Shown: piece after piece, positions 59,781 to 64,000 of the stretch | Layout: the number at the start of each line of letters is the position of its first letter | Position numbering within the stretch: the stretch's first letter is position 1 | Origin: Xanthomonas hortorum pv. cynarae | GTDB taxonomy: Bacteria > Pseudomonadota > Gammaproteobacteria > Xanthomonadales > Xanthomonadaceae | DNA: 64,000 nucleotides | Direction: 5' to 3' | NCBI RefSeq assembly: GCF_002939985.1 | Contig: NZ_MDFM01000021.1 | Span: 1 to 64,000 of the forward strand | Position numbers and translations under genes: made by a program | The notes under the pieces: generated by a model | Told to the model about the DNA's origin: nothing | Seen by the model: the letters and a program-made list of their open reading frames with translations, nothing else | Databases searched by the model: none

Positions 59781-60566
59781 TCAGCACGCCGCAGCGTGGC
59801 TTGCCGCGTTCTGGGGTGTGAGCTTGCCCGGAGTCAGTGCATCTGTGTCATGCAGTGCAAGTTCCAGCTTGTAGCCATGCGAATACACGGTTCTGATGCG
59901 CACCGCGCCACTGTGATTGCACAGCTGCAACTTCTTGCGCAGCTTGTAGATGTGCTGCTCCATGGTGCGGTCGGTGAACTCGGTATGGCTGCCCCATACC
60001 GCCTTGGCCAACTGGCAGCGTCGGAAGCACACACCGGGGCTGGAGAACAGCAACCAGGCAATCGAGAACTCGCGTGCAGTGAGCACGATCGGCTTGTCGT
60101 GCAGATACACGGTGTTCTCGTCGCGGATCAACTGGTAGGGCCCAACGCTGAGTTGCTGCGTTTCCGGGCATGCCTGCGCCACCGGCGAGATCGCCAATGC
60201 CGCGCGGACATGCAACTCATGCGAATTGAACGGCAGCGCCAGCACGTCCTGCGCACCGGCGCGATACCAGGCCAGGATGTCGTTGGGGCAATCGAAACGC
60301 CCCAGCACGATCAATGGCGTTGGATGGCCGCTATGGCAGCGCTGCCAGGCCAGCAGCGAACTATCGTCGGAGGCAACGCAGGTCGCATCGAACACCAGCA
60401 GCTCGCAAGGGGAATGTCGCAGCGAGCGCAGTAGTTCGAGCTCGTCGGAAAAGACCGCAAAACTCGGCGCGAGCGGTGCGAGGCTCGCATTGACCTGCGA
60501 CGCCAGACGCGCATCCTGCGTCAACAGGAAAGCCGATCCTTGCTTGCCGGAAGCGTTGGCGTACAT
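59781..60566 (-). CDS. hrpG: HrpG, OmpR-family master regulator of the hrp regulon
   Basis: Response regulator of 261 residues from ATG 60566, behind GGAAGG; an ATG at 60590 would add 8 residues. The N-terminal receiver-like domain reads GSAFLLTQDARLASQVNASL and has CELLVFDAT at the phospho-acceptor position. The C-terminal winged helix has VLTAREFSIAWLLFSS, AVWGSHTEFTDRTMEQHIYKLRKKL and RIRTVYSHGYKLEL. HrpG activates hrpX and through it the type III secretion genes in planta. Identity rests on domain order, size and the adjacent divergent hrpX, the known Xanthomonas arrangement. Confidence 0.92.
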   Translation of the reverse strand: MYANASGKQGSAFLLTQDARLASQVNASLAPLAPSFAVFSDELELLRSLRHSPCELLVFDATCVASDDSSLLAWQRCHSGHPTPLIVLGRFDCPNDILAWYRAGAQDVLALPFNSHELHVRAALAISPVAQACPETQQLSVGPYQLIRDENTVYLHDKPIVLTAREFSIAWLLFSSPGVCFRRCQLAKAVWGSHTEFTDRTMEQHIYKLRKKLQLCNHSGAVRIRTVYSHGYKLELALHDTDALTPGKLTPQNAASHAAAC

Positions 60567-61411
60567 CAGCCAGCCTTCCCATGTCGGCATGCGTACCAGT
60601 CGTATGTCGGGTGCCTGTGACGGGCAGCCGGCGCCAATACAAAACCCACGTGTATAGATAAGTACATCGCCAAACCTTTCGGCTGCCAGGGAGGGTCTGA
60701 CCGAGATCAGACGAATGGTATGTACCATTGGCGAGGCAGAAAGTTTCACTGCTGCGTACTTTTCTTCGGCTTTGCGTGGGTTGGCTTTAACGTGCGCTCA
60801 GATAGGCGTAACGGAGCTCTTACATTTAGGCATGGATGCGCCGGAAATAACAAAATTACGACATTGCTGCGGCGACGGCGCTGCAGAAGCGCCAGGAAAT
60901 CGCCCGGGTCCGCAGGCATCCAGACCAATTGGTCAGGTATAGACCAAGGTATTGCAATTTATTCGCTGTTATAGCGCTTGCGGAATATGTCTGCGGCTTA
61001 TCGACGCGGCGGATCGCCGAAGTTTCTATTCGCGGCGATTGCGTTTGTTCCCACAGGCAACCGACATGCAGTCATTGCCACGACATGCCTCGACAACGCG
61101 AGCTGCGCGTGGAAGCGAGATGTTCGGAGACGTTCCGGCACCGCCAGGGTCTTGCTGCAGGAGCCGATGTCTTCAGTACGCAATCGTATGTCGTGCGATG
61201 TCCTGTGCACGACATCGGACCTGGAGTGCAAAAAGTGCCCACACGCTCTGCACGCCGCGCGACTGGCACGGTTCGACCAGAGTGAGAATTTTTGATTTTC
61301 TTAGTGCCCTAAAGTGAGAAATTCCATTGGATCCGCTGCATACAATCGAGTGCGCCAAAAGACCGGCGAAATTGGTTGTTTTTTGCTCATCCCCCTAAGA
61401 GAGAGCCCGGC
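60567..61411. other. 845-nt hrpG-hrpX divergent intergenic region
   Basis: Long, comparatively AT-rich spacer with no credible gene. On the hrpG side TATACA (60651-60656, minus strand) is a possible -10, giving a leader of about 80 nt. On the hrpX side TACAAT at 61341 is the best -10. I searched by eye for a PIP box (TTCGB-N15-TTCGB) and found none complete. The length leaves room for long leaders, operators or a small RNA. Confidence 0.6.
61341..61346 (+). promoter_or_regulatory. candidate -10 box of hrpX
   Basis: TACAAT lies 66 nt before the hrpX ATG. The hexamer 17 nt upstream (GAAATT) is a poor -35, as expected for an activator-dependent promoter controlled by HrpG. Confidence 0.45.
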
Positions 61412-62842
61412 ATGATCCTTTCCACTTACCTCGCAGCGATCTCTGCGTTGTCGTACGCAGACCGTCTTCCTACCTATACAAGCAGGATGCTGGTTGGTGC
61501 CTGGCCTCAGGGTCTGCAACACCTTCAACAACGCCGCGACGGGCAGGCCGCCTCGGATGGCGGCGACGATGAAGTGAGCCTGCTCGGCGCCAGTGGTGAC
61601 GCGCTGCTGATCCTGGAGTATCAGGAAGAAGCCGAAGATGCGTATCGCCATGCCTTGAAGGCGATGCGTGGGCATCAACGGCAGCTGCGGCTGCTGTCGT
61701 GCCGCAACACCGCCTGGTTGATGCTGAGCCAGCGCCGGCTCAGCGCCGCGTTGAACTGTTTTGCGCAGCTGGCGATGGACCGCGAGACGCCGTCCTGCCT
61801 GTGCGGCGAGAGCCTGTTGGGTAAAGCGTTGACGCACTTTCATCTGGGCCAGAGCACACTTGCGCTGCAGACGCTGGAGCGCGCCAACGAGGTGCTTTCG
61901 GAACTGGAGACCGGTGCGAGCGATTGGCTGCGGATCGCCACCGCGCTGCGCCTGGACATGATTGCGCAACTGCGCATCCGTCGCTCCGATCGCATGAGCG
62001 ACCACGTGTTCTGGCAGGCCACGCTGCGCCAGGAAGATGCGGCGCATGCCTTCGAGCCCAACGAGCTGCGCGCCTGCATCGCCGATCTGGCCGAGAGCAT
62101 GCCGGTGCTCGCCCAGCGCATGCGGCATGTGCGCAACCTGCTGCGGATTGCCGGTGGCGATACCTTCGGTTTCGATGCGCAGATCGATGCATTGCCGGCT
62201 GCGGCCACCGGTTGCCCGCCGTGCGCCCGCCAGGACGCGCAGGTGGAACTGGCACTGGCTGCGTTGGCGGTGGGGCGTGCGGATCTGGCCGAGCGTGCGT
62301 TGGCCGGTGCCGGCCGGCACCATGCGCCGCGCTGGAATCTGGAGTTCGAGTATTGCCAGGCCAAGATCAGCCAGGCGTTGGGCAAGACCGAGCAGGCGTT
62401 GTTGCTCTACAACCGGTATGCGCTGGGTGCGGTGCAATGCCTGCGCAGCGAAGTGCAGGCGCCGCGCCTGCTGGAAAGCGGTACCCCGGCGCATGTGAGC
62501 GACGACATCTCGGCGCGTCTGCCGGCCAAGTACCGGCGTGCCTACACCTACATGATCACCAACGCGCATCGCTCGGATCTGTCGATCAATGAAGTGGCTG
62601 CGCAGATCGGGGTGACCGGGCGTGCGTTGCAGCAGGCGTTCAAGTCGGCCACCGGGCTGTCGCCGACCCAGGTGTTGCGCCGTTACCGGATGCAGAGCAT
62701 CCGCGACGAACTGCTGGCCGAAGGCGGCTGCGGCAGTGTGCTGCAGGCGGCAAGCCGTTGGGGCGTGGGCAGCCGCTCGGCGCTGGCCAAGGGCTACCGC
62801 CAGCACTTCAATGAGGCACCGATGGAAACCTTGCAGCGATAA
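61412..62842 (+). CDS. hrpX: HrpX, AraC-family activator of type III secretion
   Basis: AraC-type regulator of 476 residues, exactly the known HrpX length, beginning MILSTYLAAISALSYADRL. The N-terminal 370 residues are a helical, TPR-like region with many Leu/Ala pairs. The AraC DNA-binding domain is C-terminal: LSINEVAAQIGVTGRALQQAF, then TGLSPTQVLRRYRMQSIRDELL and AASRWGVGSRSALAKGYRQHF. HrpX binds PIP boxes and turns on hrp operons and effectors. Its expression depends on the neighbouring HrpG. Confidence 0.95.
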   Translation: MILSTYLAAISALSYADRLPTYTSRMLVGAWPQGLQHLQQRRDGQAASDGGDDEVSLLGASGDALLILEYQEEAEDAYRHALKAMRGHQRQLRLLSCRNTAWLMLSQRRLSAALNCFAQLAMDRETPSCLCGESLLGKALTHFHLGQSTLALQTLERANEVLSELETGASDWLRIATALRLDMIAQLRIRRSDRMSDHVFWQATLRQEDAAHAFEPNELRACIADLAESMPVLAQRMRHVRNLLRIAGGDTFGFDAQIDALPAAATGCPPCARQDAQVELALAALAVGRADLAERALAGAGRHHAPRWNLEFEYCQAKISQALGKTEQALLLYNRYALGAVQCLRSEVQAPRLLESGTPAHVSDDISARLPAKYRRAYTYMITNAHRSDLSINEVAAQIGVTGRALQQAFKSATGLSPTQVLRRYRMQSIRDELLAEGGCGSVLQAASRWGVGSRSALAKGYRQHFNEAPMETLQR

Positions 62843-62850
62843 TGTGTCTG

Positions 62851-62892
62851 GCGCCACGGCCGTGCAGTCATGCAGGCCGTGGCGCTTCGTTT
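62851..62892 (+). terminator. terminator-like hairpin after hrpX
   Basis: GCGCCACGGCC (62851-62861) and GGCCGTGGCGC (62875-62885) form an 11-bp stem followed by TTCGTTTCC. The U-tract is weak but the position, 9 nt after the stop, supports termination. Confidence 0.65.
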
Positions 62893-63059
62893 CCGGTGGG
62901 TGATGCAGCAGCGATGTCCGGTCGAAGTGCGGTGGAGGGATCCGAATTGAGACGTGCGTGCGTGCGGCGTGGCTTGCGGCTATGCTTTCCGGCTCGCATT
63001 GCCACCCAGGAAGGCGCGTCCGAGGATGGGCGTGGCCGCCAAGGAAACGACAGACGATC

Positions 63060-64000
63060 ATGCAAGATCACACCTCCGAGGCGACGGACGCCTCTCAGAT
63101 CCGCCGTGCAGGCGTCGATCTCAACGGACTGATGTCCGTCCTCAGCAAGCACCTCTATTCCACACCGGTGGTCGCGTTGCGCGAGCTGGTGCAGAACGCG
63201 CACGACTCGATCCTGCGCCGCCGCCTGGAACAACCCGACTGGCAAGGCGAATCGCGCATCGAAGTGCATGCCGATGCTGCCCAGGGCATCGTGCGCATCG
63301 TCGATACCGGCGCCGGGCTGACCCAGCAGGAAATTCACGATTATCTGGCCACTGTGGGCGTGGGCTACACCCGTGGGCTGCGTCAGGGCGGGCACGAAGA
63401 CAGCGGCCTGATCGGCATGTTCGGGCTGGGGTTTTTGTCGGCCTTCGTGCTGGCGCGCCGGGTCAGCGTGCGCACCACCTCGTACCAGAGCCCGACGCTG
63501 GGGCATTGCTACATCTCCAGCAACGCCGAGCAATACACGGTCAGCCCGATTCCTGCGCGTGCGCAGGTCGGCACCGAAGTGGTGCTGGAACTGCATGAGG
63601 ACTATCTGTCGTTGGTCCAGGAAGGGCGGCTGCGCGAGATCCTGTCGCGCTACTGCGCGCTGTTGCGCGAGCCGATCTGGATCGGGGGCGATGCGCAGGC
63701 GATCAACCCCGAGCCGCCACCGTGGCGCATGCACGATGCGGTGCCCTTGCATCCGGTGCAGGCCTGGCGGCGGCAACGCGAGTTTGCCGCGCGCTTCGAG
63801 CGCAACTTCGAACCGCTGTGCTGCATGCCGGTGCGCACGGCGGAGGGCAGCGATGCGGTCGGCTTGCTATGGGTGCAGGACGGTGCGACCTACGGCACCA
63901 GCGACAACCGCAATCTGTCGGTGTTCCTGCGCGGCATGCTGCTGGACGACAACGCGCGCGAGCTGCTGCCACCGTGGGCGGGCTTCATCGGCGGGGTGAT
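63060..64000 (+). CDS. HSP90-family (HtpG-like) ATPase, partial at window end
   Basis: The reading frame begins at ATG 63060 after AAGGAAACG and runs open for 313 codons to the end of the window. It is a divergent HSP90 with GHKL ATPase motifs: VALRELVQNAHDS (N box), VRIVDTGAGLTQQEI (G1) and SGLIGMFGLGFLSAFVLARR (lid/G2). The middle domain begins with NLSVFLRGMLLDDNARELLPPWAGFIGGV, matching the HtpG block. It is not the canonical htpG: spacing and the lid (GYTRGLRQGGHEDSG) differ. It likely acts as a cytosolic ATP-driven chaperone. The C-terminus is missing from the window. Confidence 0.87.
   Translation, partial: MQDHTSEATDASQIRRAGVDLNGLMSVLSKHLYSTPVVALRELVQNAHDSILRRRLEQPDWQGESRIEVHADAAQGIVRIVDTGAGLTQQEIHDYLATVGVGYTRGLRQGGHEDSGLIGMFGLGFLSAFVLARRVSVRTTSYQSPTLGHCYISSNAEQYTVSPIPARAQVGTEVVLELHEDYLSLVQEGRLREILSRYCALLREPIWIGGDAQAINPEPPPWRMHDAVPLHPVQAWRRQREFAARFERNFEPLCCMPVRTAEGSDAVGLLWVQDGATYGTSDNRNLSVFLRGMLLDDNARELLPPWAGFIGGV

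Noticed and set aside
61028-61048. Possible PIP box starting TTCGC in the hrpX leader
   Set aside because: The second half at the right spacing reads TCCCA rather than TTCGB, so the motif is incomplete.
60929-61317. Several 100-120 codon frames in the hrpG-hrpX spacer
   Set aside because: Overlapping frames with Cys/Arg-rich, domain-free translations; none has a ribosome binding site or codon bias of the neighbours.
61301-63061. 586-codon frame antisense to hrpX
   Set aside because: No domain and atypical composition; hrpX has full length and an AraC domain.

Overview
The window is a 64 kb piece of a GC-rich gammaproteobacterial chromosome, almost certainly a plant-associated Xanthomonas of the hrp group. 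The strongest markers are the adjacent, divergent hrp master regulators hrpG (59781-60566) and hrpX (61412-62842), a probable Xanthomonadales type IV secretion effector with a C-terminal XVIPCD-like domain (5698-7632), and the overall gene set and codon bias. The species cannot be fixed from the sequence alone. No phage, insertion sequence, CRISPR array or rRNA was seen; this is mostly core chromosome with several accessory-looking genes.

Layout. 1-5.5 kb: gcvP (glycine decarboxylase) on the minus strand behind a tandem glycine riboswitch, then a Bcr/CflA-type drug efflux pump and a small conserved protein. 5.6-9.8 kb: putative T4SS effector and an ACE-like M2 dipeptidase lipoprotein. 10.5-17 kb: an envelope-remodelling block (EptA-type phosphoethanolamine transferase, PAP2 phosphatase, ArnT-like glycosyltransferase) facing a two-component system. 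17-20.2 kb: HExxH protein, then minE-minD-minC with a GNAT gene at the head of the operon. 20.4-25 kb: NarL-type two-component system, membrane-anchored SRPBCC protein, DUF423 protein and AlkA-like glycosylase. 25-27.6 kb: M15 carboxypeptidase and a compact four-gene operon (SPFH protein, small membrane protein, ribbon-helix-helix protein, DUF4177-like protein) with a perfect palindrome over its promoter. 27.6-36.4 kb: purT, endonuclease/phosphatase lipoprotein, bpt, EF-hand protein, an ECF sigma factor fused to a membrane domain, DUF2007-like protein, tesB, enoyl-CoA hydratase and a copper chaperone. 36.6-50.7 kb: housekeeping block (YbgC-like thioesterase, uvrA, rplU-rpmA, obgE, rpsT, murJ, ribF, ileS, lspA, ispH, tRNA-Thr). 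51-55 kb: cyoABCD quinol oxidase. 55-64 kb: M61 peptidase, heptamer array, radA, DUF805 protein, hrpG/hrpX, and an HSP90-like gene cut by the window end.

How the parts work together. Much of the window concerns the envelope and its sensing: lipid A modification genes with an adjacent sensor pair, the SPFH operon, the sigma factor carrying its own membrane domain, MurJ/LspA, and the hrp regulators that control type III secretion in planta. Non-coding structure is rich: a tandem glycine riboswitch, several good intrinsic terminators, near-identical sigma70 promoters for rplU and tRNA-Thr, a 15-copy CCCGAWT array upstream of radA with related tracts upstream of obgE and ispH, and two 18-nt palindromes that differ by paired base changes.

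All functional calls rest on recognised motifs and family knowledge. No database search was run.
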